A stretch of 64,000 nucleotides of DNA from Gemmatimonadetes bacterium 13_2_20CM_2_65_7 (lineage in GTDB: Bacteria; Gemmatimonadota; Gemmatimonadetes; Gemmatimonadales; GWC2-71-9). The translations under genes were made by a program, and so were the position numbers. Position 1 is the stretch's first letter. Each line of letters opens with the position of its first letter. The stretch covers positions 1 through 64,000 of the forward strand of contig MNDR01000083.1 of assembly GCA_001915025.1 (NCBI GenBank), in the 5' to 3' direction. The notes under the pieces are model-generated. The model had not been told where the DNA came from, searched no databases, and saw nothing but the letters and a program-made list of their open reading frames with translations. Positions 17,710 through 26,568 of this stretch are shown in pieces.

Positions 17710-18927
17710 TTACGGTGGGGTCTCGTCGGCGACCGGCTCAGGGCGGGAGCGCCGGCCCAACGAGCGCGCCAGAATCCCGATGCCTGCTCCCTGTCCCTGC
17801 CGGCGCGGCATGGCGCGATATAGAAGAATGACCACCACCCACGTCAGCCAGCTCGCACGTTCGCTCCAGCTCAGGGAGCGAAACATGAACCAGGGTTGCG
17901 TCACGGGTGCTGTCCACGGCAGCCAGTCCCCCTGAACCATCGCCAAGGAGCGGGCGAATACACGGTTCGTGTGGAATCCTTGCGCGCCGGGATGCGACAG
18001 ATTCCACACGCACGTCACCTGGCCCCAGCCGTGGTTGTCGCTCGCGCCCACGACCAGGAGATCGTGCCCCGCCGCGAGCGCGAGTACTTCGCTGCGGCCC
18101 GCCGCTGGGAAACTCAGCGCCTTGGGAGCACAATTCACGATCTCGAATCCATCGACCCCTGCGATGACGAATGCGCCGAGGTCGTCGCGGTGATTGCGCC
18201 AATATTCCGGGAGCGAGGCGATGCTGATGGCGCCCTGGCGCTCGATCGCCGCGAAGATCCGCACCATGCGCTGCGTACTTCCGCCGAAACTGTCGCGCGG
18301 CAGCGCCTCGACCGGACCGATCGCGACGACATGCTGGCCGTACACGCTCCACTCGACGCCGGGCAATAGGTTGATCGAAGTAGGAGGTAGTGGGAGCGAG
18401 CCGTCATAGACGATGTTGTGATCGGTGACGTAGCTCGCCTCGAAGCCCTGTCGCTCGTGCCAGGCGGCGAGCTTCGCCAGCGTCCAGCCGGGGCGCCCAT
18501 CATGCGAGGCCTGCGTGTGCGCGTGATAATCGATGATCGTCGCGCCGGAGTCCGTGGTCGTGAGCCGCGGCACGGGGCGGGGGAGGAACACCGTCGCGAC
18601 GCCCATTACCAGGAGCGTCAGTGGACCGGCGAGCGCGCGCACGATCCGCTGGCGCCGTGTCCCTGCCCGCAATGCCCCCCAGGCAGCGAGCACCAAAATC
18701 CAGACCACCACCGCCCACGCGGCACGAGCCGCGCTGAAGAACGTGAGCGCGTCGAGCGTGTTGGAAAGCGGCGCGAGCGCAACGTACATGGTCGGCCGAT
18801 CGAGATCGACATCACCGGGAGCGGAGCCGGTGATCGCATCGACGAGAGGTGGCAGCGGATGAAAAGCAGTGACGAGGAGGAGGAAGACCAGCGCGATCGC
18901 AATCGGGTGGCGGCGCAGCAGGTTCAC
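17710..18927 (-). CDS. Membrane-anchored PHP-domain metal-dependent phosphoesterase
   Basis: 405 residues. Three N-terminal hydrophobic segments (about 10-30, 60-80, 100-120) precede a PHP domain (about 130-320) with its metal motifs: DYHAHTQAS, VTDHNIVYDG, LPGVEWSVYGQHVV and VVGASDNHGWG. A final hydrophobic helix (ASWLTWVVVILLYRAM) and a basic tail follow. PHP enzymes hydrolyse phosphoesters with a trinuclear metal site. Here the domain likely faces the periplasm between helices, an unusual location, and the substrate is unknown. Confidence 0.85.
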   Translation of the reverse strand: MNLLRRHPIAIALVFLLLVTAFHPLPPLVDAITGSAPGDVDLDRPTMYVALAPLSNTLDALTFFSAARAAWAVVVWILVLAAWGALRAGTRRQRIVRALAGPLTLLVMGVATVFLPRPVPRLTTTDSGATIIDYHAHTQASHDGRPGWTLAKLAAWHERQGFEASYVTDHNIVYDGSLPLPPTSINLLPGVEWSVYGQHVVAIGPVEALPRDSFGGSTQRMVRIFAAIERQGAISIASLPEYWRNHRDDLGAFVIAGVDGFEIVNCAPKALSFPAAGRSEVLALAAGHDLLVVGASDNHGWGQVTCVWNLSHPGAQGFHTNRVFARSLAMVQGDWLPWTAPVTQPWFMFRSLSWSERASWLTWVVVILLYRAMPRRQGQGAGIGILARSLGRRSRPEPVADETPP

Positions 18928-18942
18928 TCGCAGATTCCCCGC

Positions 18943-19470
18943 ATGTCGGGTCGGATGGAAGGTAGTGGTCGGCTGGAAGAGCTGCCAACACTTGTGCTCG
19001 GTCCGCTACGAGGCCGCACCGATCGCGACTGGGAACGCGGCCCCGAAGGGAAATGGACGCCGGCGCAGATCGTCGAGCACCTGGCGCTCGGTTTGACCTC
19101 CAGCGCCGCAAAGTTCGCAGAGCGCCGCAATCACGCCCCGATGGCGCGGCGGCCGCGGACGCCGGCCGAGAAGATCGCGAAGCTGTTCGTCTTCGGCTTC
19201 CGTTTGTTTCCGCCGGGCCGGAAGGCGCCGGAGCGTACGGTCCCTCCACCGCAGATGCCGCGCGTTGTGGCGGAGCCGCATTTCCTGGCGCCATGCGCGG
19301 CAAATCCGCCGCCGGATTCGGTAGGGGATCGCCTGCCCACACGTCGCAAAGTGAAGTTGACAAGATCCGCAGCGCGGCATAGATGTGGCGTTGGATTGTC
19401 TGTCACCAGCCGTTCTCTCGCAGGGTCTTCTTCCCACGAGGGGAGGTTCACATGGTCAGGCGGTTCCTGA
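18943..19470 (+). CDS. DinB-like protein, C-terminal part degenerate
   Basis: 175 residues from the ATG at 18943. Residues 10-90 look like a DinB/DUF1569-type four-helix protein (DRDWERGPEGKWTPAQIVEH, then LALGLTSSAAKFAERRN; KIAKLFVFGFRLFPPGRKAP). The last 70 or so residues lack the histidines and helical pattern of the family. They run through low-quality sequence and overlap the start of the cytochrome-porin gene by 19 bases. It may be a decayed or frameshifted gene; I cannot find the missing half in another frame. Confidence 0.5.
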   Translation: MSGRMEGSGRLEELPTLVLGPLRGRTDRDWERGPEGKWTPAQIVEHLALGLTSSAAKFAERRNHAPMARRPRTPAEKIAKLFVFGFRLFPPGRKAPERTVPPPQMPRVVAEPHFLAPCAANPPPDSVGDRLPTRRKVKLTRSAARHRCGVGLSVTSRSLAGSSSHEGRFTWSGGS

Positions 19471-20861
19471 AGGCCGCAGCCCCGCTGGCGATGTTGGTTT
19501 GCGCGGCCATGGCACCAAACCCCGGCGGCAGCACGGTGGCCGCCACCTACACCGCAGCGTACGCGACCTACACGCACCGAATCCCATCGTTCGCGCGCAA
19601 GTACAACCTGCCGTGTTCGGCGTGTCATACCGCGTGGCCGGAGCTGAATGCCTTTGGACAGGCGTTCCGCGACAACGGCTACCAAATGATGAATGACCGC
19701 GACTCCCCCATCTGGCAGAACCCGTCCTACATCCCCGTGACATTCCGCGTGACGCCGAACTGGCACCGCGAGGGCGCTACGAAACAACCGGTGGACCCAA
19801 CCCCCGGCGTGCCCAGCTGCGTGTCGGCGACGGGCGTAGGCTGCGTCCCCAGGACGCTGATGCAATCGGGCTTCGACCTGTCAGGCATGGATTTGTGGAC
19901 GGCGGGCACGATATACAAGAACATCTCCTTCGTCCTGCTTCCCTCGGCCGACGCGAACGCGTCGTTCCACTTCGAGGCCGCGTTCGTGCGGTTCGACAAC
20001 CTGGCGGACAATCGCTGGGTCAACTTGAAGGTGGGAAAGTTCGAGCTCGACAACCTGATCTCGGAGAAGCGGTTCCTGTTCCTGTCCGGCAACGGCGGCG
20101 TGTATCAGTCATACCATTTCCTGCCGGCCGGCGACGCGAACGACTTCGGATTGGGCGACAATCAGATCGGTGCCGAGCTGTCGGGACACTCGCAAAACAG
20201 CTACACGCGCTATGGTGTGGCGCTGTTGAGCACCTCGTCCGGGAACCCCGGTCTCGTGTCGAGCAACGCGTACGACACCTACCTCACGTTCAGTCACGCC
20301 ATCGACGCCGGCAAGCTGGGTGTGGAGCGCCTCGGCGTCTACGCGTACCTGGGCCGACGGCCCACGTACTTCCAGACCACGGATTCCGGCGCAGCAATTC
20401 CCGGCACGGGGACGGGGAACAAGCCGTTTTATCGCGTCGGCCTCTCCGGTGACTTCTTCTTCGGCGACTTCGAGTTGCTGCCGCTGGTGATGCACGCGTC
20501 GGACGACAAGTATCTGGCCAACGCGACGCCCTCGAACGGCACGCTGCCCGCTGGTGCCCAGGCTGCGACCTGGAATGCCGGATTCCTCGAGGCGCACTAC
20601 TACGTCAGCCCGCAGCTCGTTTTCACCGGGCGGTTCGAAACGGTGCGGATGGCGCAGCAGGCCATTTCCGGCACGCAGAAGAACCTCGGCGATGTGGATG
20701 CATTCTCGGGGGGCGTGCGCTGGTATCCGATCATGTTCAGCCGCGCCGGGTTGAGCTGGCATACGGAGATCTCCGCGGTGAGGATGCAGGGGTCGGTCTT
20801 TGCCGGGAGCGACCGCGTGTGGGCCACCAGCGTGTTCAGCGGACTGGACTTCGACTTCTAG
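19452..20861 (+). CDS. Outer-membrane monoheme cytochrome-porin fusion (Cyc2-like architecture)
   Basis: 469 residues from the ATG at 19452, preceded by a GAGGGGAGG ribosome site. A signal peptide (to about residue 31) is followed by one heme c site, C55SAC58H59, in the context IPSFARKYNLPCSACH and then WPELNAFGQAFRDNGY. Residues 100-469 look like a beta-barrel with alternating strands and a terminal aromatic (GLDFDF). The layout (heme right after the signal, then a porin) is that of Cyc2, the outer-membrane iron oxidase, and of other cytochrome-porins. It begins an operon with periplasmic electron carriers and a cytochrome oxidase, so moving electrons across the outer membrane is likely; iron as donor is a guess. 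Confidence 0.78.
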   Translation: MVRRFLKAAAPLAMLVCAAMAPNPGGSTVAATYTAAYATYTHRIPSFARKYNLPCSACHTAWPELNAFGQAFRDNGYQMMNDRDSPIWQNPSYIPVTFRVTPNWHREGATKQPVDPTPGVPSCVSATGVGCVPRTLMQSGFDLSGMDLWTAGTIYKNISFVLLPSADANASFHFEAAFVRFDNLADNRWVNLKVGKFELDNLISEKRFLFLSGNGGVYQSYHFLPAGDANDFGLGDNQIGAELSGHSQNSYTRYGVALLSTSSGNPGLVSSNAYDTYLTFSHAIDAGKLGVERLGVYAYLGRRPTYFQTTDSGAAIPGTGTGNKPFYRVGLSGDFFFGDFELLPLVMHASDDKYLANATPSNGTLPAGAQAATWNAGFLEAHYYVSPQLVFTGRFETVRMAQQAISGTQKNLGDVDAFSGGVRWYPIMFSRAGLSWHTEISAVRMQGSVFAGSDRVWATSVFSGLDFDF

Positions 20862-20874
20862 GGAGGGCCCGATC

Positions 20875-21723
20875 ATGAGACCGATCATTCGGCGCATGGC
20901 GCGCATGGCGGCTCTGAGCGTTCTCCTCGGAGCGGGGGGAACGACTGCGGGCTGGGCGCAAGAAAGCCAAGTCGGCAGCATCACCGGCCACACCGACGCT
21001 GGGAAAAAGTTGTACCGTCGCTACTGCATCGGCTGCCATGGGCCCAGCGGCGACGGAGCCGGCGAGAATGCACCGTGGATCGATCCCAAGCCGCGTGACT
21101 TCACGCTCGCCGTCTTTAAGTGCCGCTCGACGCCGAGCGGGACGCTGCCGACTGATGAAGACCTGTTCAACGCGATCACCCGGGGGTTCGTCACGACGTA
21201 CATGCCGCAGTGGCGTCCCCTCACCGCCCAAAACCGCACCGATCTCGTGGCGTACATCAAGACGTTCTCGCCGAAGTGGCGGAGCGGTAAGGCCGGAACA
21301 CCGATCACGGTTCCGCCGGAGCCGGCGCCCACCGCGGAAAGCATCCTGCGCGGCCGCCAGCTATTCCAGCGGATGGAATGCTGGAAGTGCCACGGCCCTG
21401 CGGGCCACGGCGACGGTCCCTCGGCCGCGACGCTTACCGACAACAAAGACCTGCCCATCCGGCCGTACGACTTCTCGACCGGCACGCGGTTCATGTGCGG
21501 AGCGACCAACCAGGATCTCTACCGCATCTTCATGACCGGCCTGGATGGCTCGCCGATGCCGTCGTTCGCCGACCAGCTGAAGCCCGCTGAGGCATGGGAT
21601 CTCGTGCACTTCCTCCGGACACTGCAACCGATCGAAACCCGGGAGGCCGCGATCTGGCGGGACTGGTTGAACACGCACGCGCGTGAGCTGAAGCCGATTG
21701 GCCCTGGAGGAGGTGGACGATGA
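20875..21723 (+). CDS. Periplasmic diheme c-type cytochrome
   Basis: 282 residues from the ATG at 20875, with GGGAGGG upstream. A signal peptide ends near WAQ (residue 24). Two class I cytochrome c domains follow: CIGCHGPSGDGAGEN near residue 48, and CWKCHGPAGHGDGPSA near residue 168. Likely axial methionines are in TTYMPQWR and SPMPSFADQ. It should carry electrons between the cytochrome-porin and the oxidase. Its stop overlaps the ATG of the cupredoxin gene (ATGA). Confidence 0.9.
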   Translation: MRPIIRRMARMAALSVLLGAGGTTAGWAQESQVGSITGHTDAGKKLYRRYCIGCHGPSGDGAGENAPWIDPKPRDFTLAVFKCRSTPSGTLPTDEDLFNAITRGFVTTYMPQWRPLTAQNRTDLVAYIKTFSPKWRSGKAGTPITVPPEPAPTAESILRGRQLFQRMECWKCHGPAGHGDGPSAATLTDNKDLPIRPYDFSTGTRFMCGATNQDLYRIFMTGLDGSPMPSFADQLKPAEAWDLVHFLRTLQPIETREAAIWRDWLNTHARELKPIGPGGGGR

Positions 21724-22427
21724 TGCTTCGGATTTTCGCAGGGTCCATGCTGGTGGTGCTCGTTGGAGCTGCGGGGCGCGGACCATTCCCCGCGGGCACG
21801 ATCAATGGCAAGGTCACGTATACCGGCACCCCGCCCAAGGCACACCCGATCGACATGGCGAAGGAACCAAACTGTGTGACCCAACACCCAACGCCGGTCT
21901 CCACCCAGGACGCGGTGACCGGCCCAGGCAACAGCGTTCGCTATGTCGTCGTCTACATTGCCGCCGGTGACCAGGGCGCCCCCGCGGCGACCGACACCGT
22001 TCATTACGATCAGAAGGGTTGCATGTACATTCCGCACGTGGCGGCAATGCAGGTGCACCAGCCGCTCGCGATCTTCAACGATGACCCGCACTCCCACAAC
22101 ATCCACCCGCTCGCTCGAATCAATCCGGAGTGGAACAAGTCGCAGCCCAAGGGAGCGCCCCCAATCCGGACCACGTGGGAGCAGCCGGAGTTCATTGCGG
22201 TCAAGTGCAATGTGCACCCCTGGATGCACGGCTATTTCGCGGTGCTCGCGACGCCGCATTTCAGCGTGACCGATACCACCGGTGCCTTTATGCTCGCGGG
22301 ACTGCCGCCGGGCAAATACACGGTGACGGCGTGGCACGAGCGCTTTGGGACGCAGAGTCAAGAGGTGACAATTGGCGGAGCCGAGACGAAGACCGTCAAT
22401 TTCGTGCTGACCGCGAAGCCCTACTAA
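21720..22427 (+). CDS. Cupredoxin-like protein with CarboxypepD_reg tail
   Basis: 235 residues with an N-terminal signal. Residues 25-180 form a plastocyanin-like domain with a type I copper pattern: H126 in DPHSHNIHP and C163-x2-H166-x2-M169 in KCNVHPWMHGYF. A short carboxypeptidase regulatory-like repeat follows (GAFMLAGLPPGKYTVTAWHE). It could shuttle electrons to the CuA site of the oxidase. A related protein is encoded at 26771, at the other end of the operon. Confidence 0.82.
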   Translation: MMLRIFAGSMLVVLVGAAGRGPFPAGTINGKVTYTGTPPKAHPIDMAKEPNCVTQHPTPVSTQDAVTGPGNSVRYVVVYIAAGDQGAPAATDTVHYDQKGCMYIPHVAAMQVHQPLAIFNDDPHSHNIHPLARINPEWNKSQPKGAPPIRTTWEQPEFIAVKCNVHPWMHGYFAVLATPHFSVTDTTGAFMLAGLPPGKYTVTAWHERFGTQSQEVTIGGAETKTVNFVLTAKPY

Positions 22428-22430
22428 GCC

Positions 22431-23234
22431 ATGGGGCGGTTGTTTGCCGTCGTCGTGGCCGTAATCGCGCTGGTCTCCGCGGCGATCTTCGCGCTGCACA
22501 TCTGGTGGCTGCCCCCCGACATCTCTGTCCACGGCGGCGGGATCGATCGTCAGCTGAACGAGACGATGGTCGTCGCTGGCGTGCTGTTCGTGCTCGCGCA
22601 GCTGGCGCTGGCCGCGTTCGTCTGGCGTGCGGGCGAGAAGCAGCAACCGCGACCAGTCAAGGTATTTCCGGGCGGCGCGACGCCGATGGTCGTCGTTGCT
22701 ACCGTGCTGGTCGGCTTCGAAATCCTGGTGCTGACATTCGTGGGCTCGAAGCTGTGGGCGGGCGTGTACCAGACGCTGCCCGCGCCGGGTTCCTTACAGA
22801 TCGAAGTCCAGGCCGAGCAGTTCGCGTTCTATTTCCGCTACGCCGGCAAGGACGGGAAGTTCGGCGGCATGCATCCCGAGCTGATGAACGATGCGACCGA
22901 GAACTTCTTCGGGCTGGATCCCGCCAATGACACGACCGCTCGTGACGACATTGTCGTCGCGAGCCTGGTGATCCCGGTAGATCAGCCCATCCTGCTGCAG
23001 ATGCACGCGAAGGACGTCAATCATTCCTTTTACGTGCCGGAGCTGCGCATCCAGCAGGACTTCGTGCCTGGCATGGTGATTCCGCTGCATTTCACGGCGA
23101 CGATCCCTGGGAAGTACGAGCTGGTATGTACGCAGCTGTGCGGGCTGGGGCACTATAACATGCGCGCGTATGTCGAAGTGAAGACGGCCGCCGATTTCAG
23201 CCAATGGCTCAAGCAGAAGGAGGCCGAGCAGTGA
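22431..23234 (+). CDS. coxB: Cytochrome c oxidase subunit II (CuA)
   Basis: 267 residues. Membrane helices lie at about 4-25, 44-65 and 84-105, followed by a CuA domain with H198 (VNHSFYVPELRIQQD), C233, C237, H241 and M244 (CTQLCGLGHYNM). Gln replaces the usual Glu of CxExC; that residue contributes a backbone carbonyl, so copper binding should hold. The domain has a 30-residue acidic insert (about 140-172). Electrons from periplasmic carriers enter here. The GTG of subunit I overlaps its stop codon. Confidence 0.95.
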   Translation: MGRLFAVVVAVIALVSAAIFALHIWWLPPDISVHGGGIDRQLNETMVVAGVLFVLAQLALAAFVWRAGEKQQPRPVKVFPGGATPMVVVATVLVGFEILVLTFVGSKLWAGVYQTLPAPGSLQIEVQAEQFAFYFRYAGKDGKFGGMHPELMNDATENFFGLDPANDTTARDDIVVASLVIPVDQPILLQMHAKDVNHSFYVPELRIQQDFVPGMVIPLHFTATIPGKYELVCTQLCGLGHYNMRAYVEVKTAADFSQWLKQKEAEQ

Positions 23235-24979
23235 CCGCTCCGGCGCACGTGCACGCGGCACCGCCGCAAAGCTTCCTGCGCAAGTACGTCTTCAGCGTCG
23301 ACCACAAGGTGATCGGCCGGCAATACCTCGATCTGGCGCTCGTCGCTGTGGTGACGGGGATGGTGTTGTCGTGGATCATGCGCTTCCACCTCGGCTTTCC
23401 AGACACTGCTATACCCGGCCTCGGGAAGGTCGCGCCGACGGGCGCCGCCGGCGGGGTGATCACGCCGGAGTACTACCTCGAGCTGATGACGATGCACGGC
23501 ACGATCATGGTCTTCTTCGTGCTGACGACGGCGCCATTCGCGGGCTTCGGCAACTATGTCCTGCCGCTTCAGGTGGGCGCCGAAGATATGGCGTTTCCGC
23601 GCATCAACATGATGTCGTTTTGGGTGACCTTGCTCGCGTTTCTCGTCCTCGTCGCGGCCTTCTTTATCGGCGATGGCCCGCCGCTGTCGGGATGGACGGC
23701 GTACGCGCCGCTCAGTGCGGTCGGCAAGGACGCGGGCCCGGGCCAGGGCATGGGTCAAACGCTCTGGGCCTTCTCCATTGCCATCTTTTGCATAGCGCAA
23801 CTACTGGGGGCCCTCAACTTCATTGCCACCACGCTCGATCTGCGCACCAGAGGAATGTCGCTCGCGCGGCTGCCATACTCGACCTGGGCGTGGTTCATCA
23901 CCGCCGTGATCGCGCTGATCGCCTTCGCCGTGCTCATGCCCGCCTGCATTCTGTTGATTCTCGATCGCGTGGCGGGCACGAGTTTCTTCATTCCCGCCGG
24001 GCTCGTGCTCAGCGATCGCCTCCAGCCGCACGCAGGGGGATCCCCGCTGTTGTGGCAGCACCTCTTCTGGTTCTTCGGGCATCCGGAGGTGTACGTTGCG
24101 ATCCTGCCCGGGTTCGGGATCGTCTCGCACATCCTGCCGGTGTTTACCCGCAAGCCGCTGCTCGGACCGCGAGTCTTTATCGCCTGCCTGATCGCGATCG
24201 CCTTTCTCAGCTACACGGTGTGGGGTCATCACATGTTCCTGAGCGGGATGAACCCCTTTTCGGCGACGCTCTTTTCCGTACCGACGCTGGTGATCACCAT
24301 TCCGGCGACGATCATCACGCTGTTGTGGATCGGCACGATCTACGGAGGACGGCTGCGCTTCACGGCGGCGTCGCTATTCGCGCTCGGCTTCGTCTCGGTG
24401 TTCGTGAGCGGCGGCATCAGCGGCTTCTTTCTGGCGCAGCCGTCCACCGACATCTACCTCCACGGCACCTACTTCGTCGTCGCGCATTTCCACTTCGTGA
24501 TGGGCGTTGCGGCGATGTTCGGGATTTTCGCGGGCACGTATTTCTGGTTCCCGAAACTATTCGGCCGATTCATGAACGAGACGCTGGGGAAGTGGCACTT
24601 CTGGCTCACGTTGATCGGCGTGTATTGCATTTTCATGCCGATGCACTACCTCGGGCTCGCGGGCAACGTGCGTCGCTACTCCGCGTTCACGGACGATTAC
24701 TTGAAGCCGCTGATCCCGCTGCATCGCTTCATCACGATCGCGGCGCTCTTTACGGGCGCCGTGCAGCTCATCTTCCTCTTCAATCTCTTCCGCAGCCGGT
24801 TCCGGGGAGCGAAGGCGCCGGATAATCCGTGGGAGGCCACCACGCTCGAGTGGTCCACGTCCTCACCGCCGCCGGTGGACAATTTCGGCGGCCGTCATCC
24901 CGTCGTGACACACGGCCCCAACGAATACGGCGTCAATGATGGACGCGGCCGCGACTACATCATGCAGGCGGCGGACTGA
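23231..24979 (+). CDS. ctaD: Heme-copper cytochrome oxidase subunit I, K-channel lysine absent
   Basis: 582 residues from the GTG overlapping the coxB stop (GTGA); twelve or more helices. All redox ligands are visible: H89 and H421 (low-spin heme), H284, H333 and H334 (CuB), H419 (high-spin heme), Y288 of HPEVY and the D-channel Glu E286. The D-channel entrance region GAEDMAFPRIN is kept. Where A-type enzymes have PTGIK, this one reads IPATIITLLW, so the K-channel Lys is Ile (position 362) and its Thr and Ser partners are also lost. It reduces O2 to water; its pumping mechanism may be atypical. Confidence 0.94.
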   Translation: MTAPAHVHAAPPQSFLRKYVFSVDHKVIGRQYLDLALVAVVTGMVLSWIMRFHLGFPDTAIPGLGKVAPTGAAGGVITPEYYLELMTMHGTIMVFFVLTTAPFAGFGNYVLPLQVGAEDMAFPRINMMSFWVTLLAFLVLVAAFFIGDGPPLSGWTAYAPLSAVGKDAGPGQGMGQTLWAFSIAIFCIAQLLGALNFIATTLDLRTRGMSLARLPYSTWAWFITAVIALIAFAVLMPACILLILDRVAGTSFFIPAGLVLSDRLQPHAGGSPLLWQHLFWFFGHPEVYVAILPGFGIVSHILPVFTRKPLLGPRVFIACLIAIAFLSYTVWGHHMFLSGMNPFSATLFSVPTLVITIPATIITLLWIGTIYGGRLRFTAASLFALGFVSVFVSGGISGFFLAQPSTDIYLHGTYFVVAHFHFVMGVAAMFGIFAGTYFWFPKLFGRFMNETLGKWHFWLTLIGVYCIFMPMHYLGLAGNVRRYSAFTDDYLKPLIPLHRFITIAALFTGAVQLIFLFNLFRSRFRGAKAPDNPWEATTLEWSTSSPPPVDNFGGRHPVVTHGPNEYGVNDGRGRDYIMQAAD

Positions 24980-24981
24980 TC

Positions 24982-25557
24982 ATGGCCGCCGTGATGCCGC
25001 CCCCTCCGCTCACGACGCGACCCACTGCCACCGTCACGGAGGCGCCGCGGGCGCAGCCCGGGCGGACAGGCATGTGGATCGCGATCGCAACGATCTCCAT
25101 GTCCTTCGCGGCGTTGACCAGTGCCATGGTGGTGCGGCAGAGTGGCGCTCCCGACTGGCGGCATTTTCACCTGCCGTCCATCCTCTACGCCAACACCGCG
25201 GTTCTCCTGATCAGCAGCCTCACGCTCGAGTGGGCGAGGCGGCGATCGGCGGCAGCATTGTCGGTGACGCTCGGCCTCGGGCTCTTGTTCGTGGCTGGAC
25301 AGATCACTGCGTGGCGCGAACTCAGCGCGCAGGGGCTGTTCCTCGCGACGGCGGCGAGTAGCTCGTTCTTTTACGTCTTCACGGCGCTGCACGGCCTGCA
25401 TGTGATGGGAGGTTTGGGTGCTGTCGGATATCTCCTCCAGCGGCGCCTGGTGGCGGGCCGAGTCGCACCCACAACGTTCGCGGCCACCGCGTTGTACTGG
25501 CACTTCATGGCGGTGCTGTGGCTGTACCTGCTGGTCCTCCTGGTGGCGCGCGTATGA
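24982..25557 (+). CDS. Cytochrome oxidase subunit III-like protein (first copy)
   Basis: 191 residues with five hydrophobic helices (MWIAIATISMSFAALTSAMV; YANTAVLLISSLTLEWAR; LGLGLLFVAGQITAW; FTALHGLHVMGGLGAVGYLL; ALYWHFMAVLWLYLLVLLVA). The motif LHGLHVMGG and the final YWHFM..LW are typical of subunit III. The short form lacks the first two helices of the full-length type. It starts 2 bases after subunit I and overlaps the second subunit III gene (ATGA). Confidence 0.88.
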   Translation: MAAVMPPPPLTTRPTATVTEAPRAQPGRTGMWIAIATISMSFAALTSAMVVRQSGAPDWRHFHLPSILYANTAVLLISSLTLEWARRRSAAALSVTLGLGLLFVAGQITAWRELSAQGLFLATAASSSFFYVFTALHGLHVMGGLGAVGYLLQRRLVAGRVAPTTFAATALYWHFMAVLWLYLLVLLVARV

Positions 25558-26165
25558 GCCACAGCGCGGCGCTGGCGGCGAGCGAGCCCTCTCCGTATCA
25601 AATCCCGTCGCGCAAGCTCGGCATCTGGATGTTCATCCTCGCCGACGCGGCGACATTCGGTGCGATGCTGTTCGCGTATGGCTATTTGCGCGTGGCCAAT
25701 CCCGACTGGAACCGCCCGTTCGCGTTCTGGCCATCGATCGTGAACGGCATCGGGATGACCGTGATTTTGCTAACGAGCAGCCTCACCATGGTCGCCGCGA
25801 TGCTGGAGTCACAGCGAGGGCGCACCAGCGCGGCACTGCGCTGGCTCGGCGCGACAATGGCGCTGGGCGCGCTGTTCGCAGCGTTGCACCTGCGGGAATG
25901 GGTTGCGCTGATCGGCAGCGGATGGAGGTTGTTCCGGAATCCACTTGGCGGCACGCCGCTCGTGGGCGCGACGTTCTTCAGTATCACGGGGCTTCACATG
26001 CTCCACGTGATTAGCGGTGTCGTCGTGATCGGCGTGATTGGACTCGGCTTTCGGCGGGGCCGTTTCACGGCCAGTCATGTCGAGATCACGGGCCTCTATT
26101 GGCACTTCGTAGATCTGGTCTGGATGTTCGTGTTTCCGCTCGTCTATCTCTTGAACATGCGCTGA
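25554..26165 (+). CDS. Cytochrome oxidase subunit III-like protein (second copy)
   Basis: 203 residues from the ATG overlapping the previous stop; an upstream in-frame ATG would make a longer, unlikely leader. Five hydrophobic helices include RKLGIWMFILADAATFGAML, ITGLHMLHVISGVVVI and TGLYWHFVDLVWMFVFPLVY. The TGLHMLHV and YWHFVD..W motifs are those of subunit III. Two adjacent, different subunit III genes suggest a heterodimeric subunit or an assembly-specific pair. Confidence 0.9.
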   Translation: MSHSAALAASEPSPYQIPSRKLGIWMFILADAATFGAMLFAYGYLRVANPDWNRPFAFWPSIVNGIGMTVILLTSSLTMVAAMLESQRGRTSAALRWLGATMALGALFAALHLREWVALIGSGWRLFRNPLGGTPLVGATFFSITGLHMLHVISGVVVIGVIGLGFRRGRFTASHVEITGLYWHFVDLVWMFVFPLVYLLNMR

Positions 26166-26174
26166 GGATCGGCG

Positions 26175-26456
26175 ATGAAGCGCTACGTTGTGGTGTGGAT
26201 GGGATTGCTGGCGATCGTTGCAGCTGAGGTGGTGATTACGCTCGCCCGCCCGGCGACTTTGGTTCTGCTTGCGGTGTTGCTTGCGCTGGCAATCGTGGAA
26301 GGCGGACTCGCACTCTTGTACTTCATGCATCTCAAGTATGAGCGACGCAATCTGTTGTGGAGCCTGATTCCGACGCTTGTCATCGTCCTAGTACTTATGG
26401 GGCACTTCTTTCCGGATGCATTCCGCCTGATGCATCAGCGGGGCACCGCGCCCTGA
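26175..26456 (+). CDS. Cytochrome oxidase subunit IV-like protein
   Basis: 93 residues with three hydrophobic helices (VVVWMGLLAIVAAEVVITLA; LVLLAVLLALAIVEGGLALL; LLWSLIPTLVIVLVLMGHFF). The pattern GGLALLYFMHLKYERR between helices two and three is the hallmark of the small prokaryotic subunit IV (COX4_pro/CtaF type). It follows the subunit III gene after 9 bases and stabilises the oxidase core in other bacteria. Confidence 0.85.
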   Translation: MKRYVVVWMGLLAIVAAEVVITLARPATLVLLAVLLALAIVEGGLALLYFMHLKYERRNLLWSLIPTLVIVLVLMGHFFPDAFRLMHQRGTAP

Positions 26457-26472
26457 CCAACCGAACCATCCG

Positions 26473-26568
26473 ATGCAGGCCGTAATCAGCGCAATGCTCG
26501 TCCTCATGATTCCCGCATTTCTCATCTGTGCGGGAATAGCCGTCACGGCCTATCGCAAGCGGCGATGA
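26473..26568 (+). CDS. 31-residue single-helix membrane peptide in the oxidase operon
   Basis: ATG at 26473, TGA at 26566. The product is one hydrophobic helix (residues 4-24: VISAMLVLMIPAFLICAGIA) with a basic end (YRKRR), so the C-terminus should be cytoplasmic. Its stop overlaps the ATG of the next tiny ORF (ATGA), matching the style of real coupled genes here. Size and position recall small accessory oxidase subunits such as CcoQ or CydX, but I see no homology. Confidence 0.55.
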   Translation: MQAVISAMLVLMIPAFLICAGIAVTAYRKRR

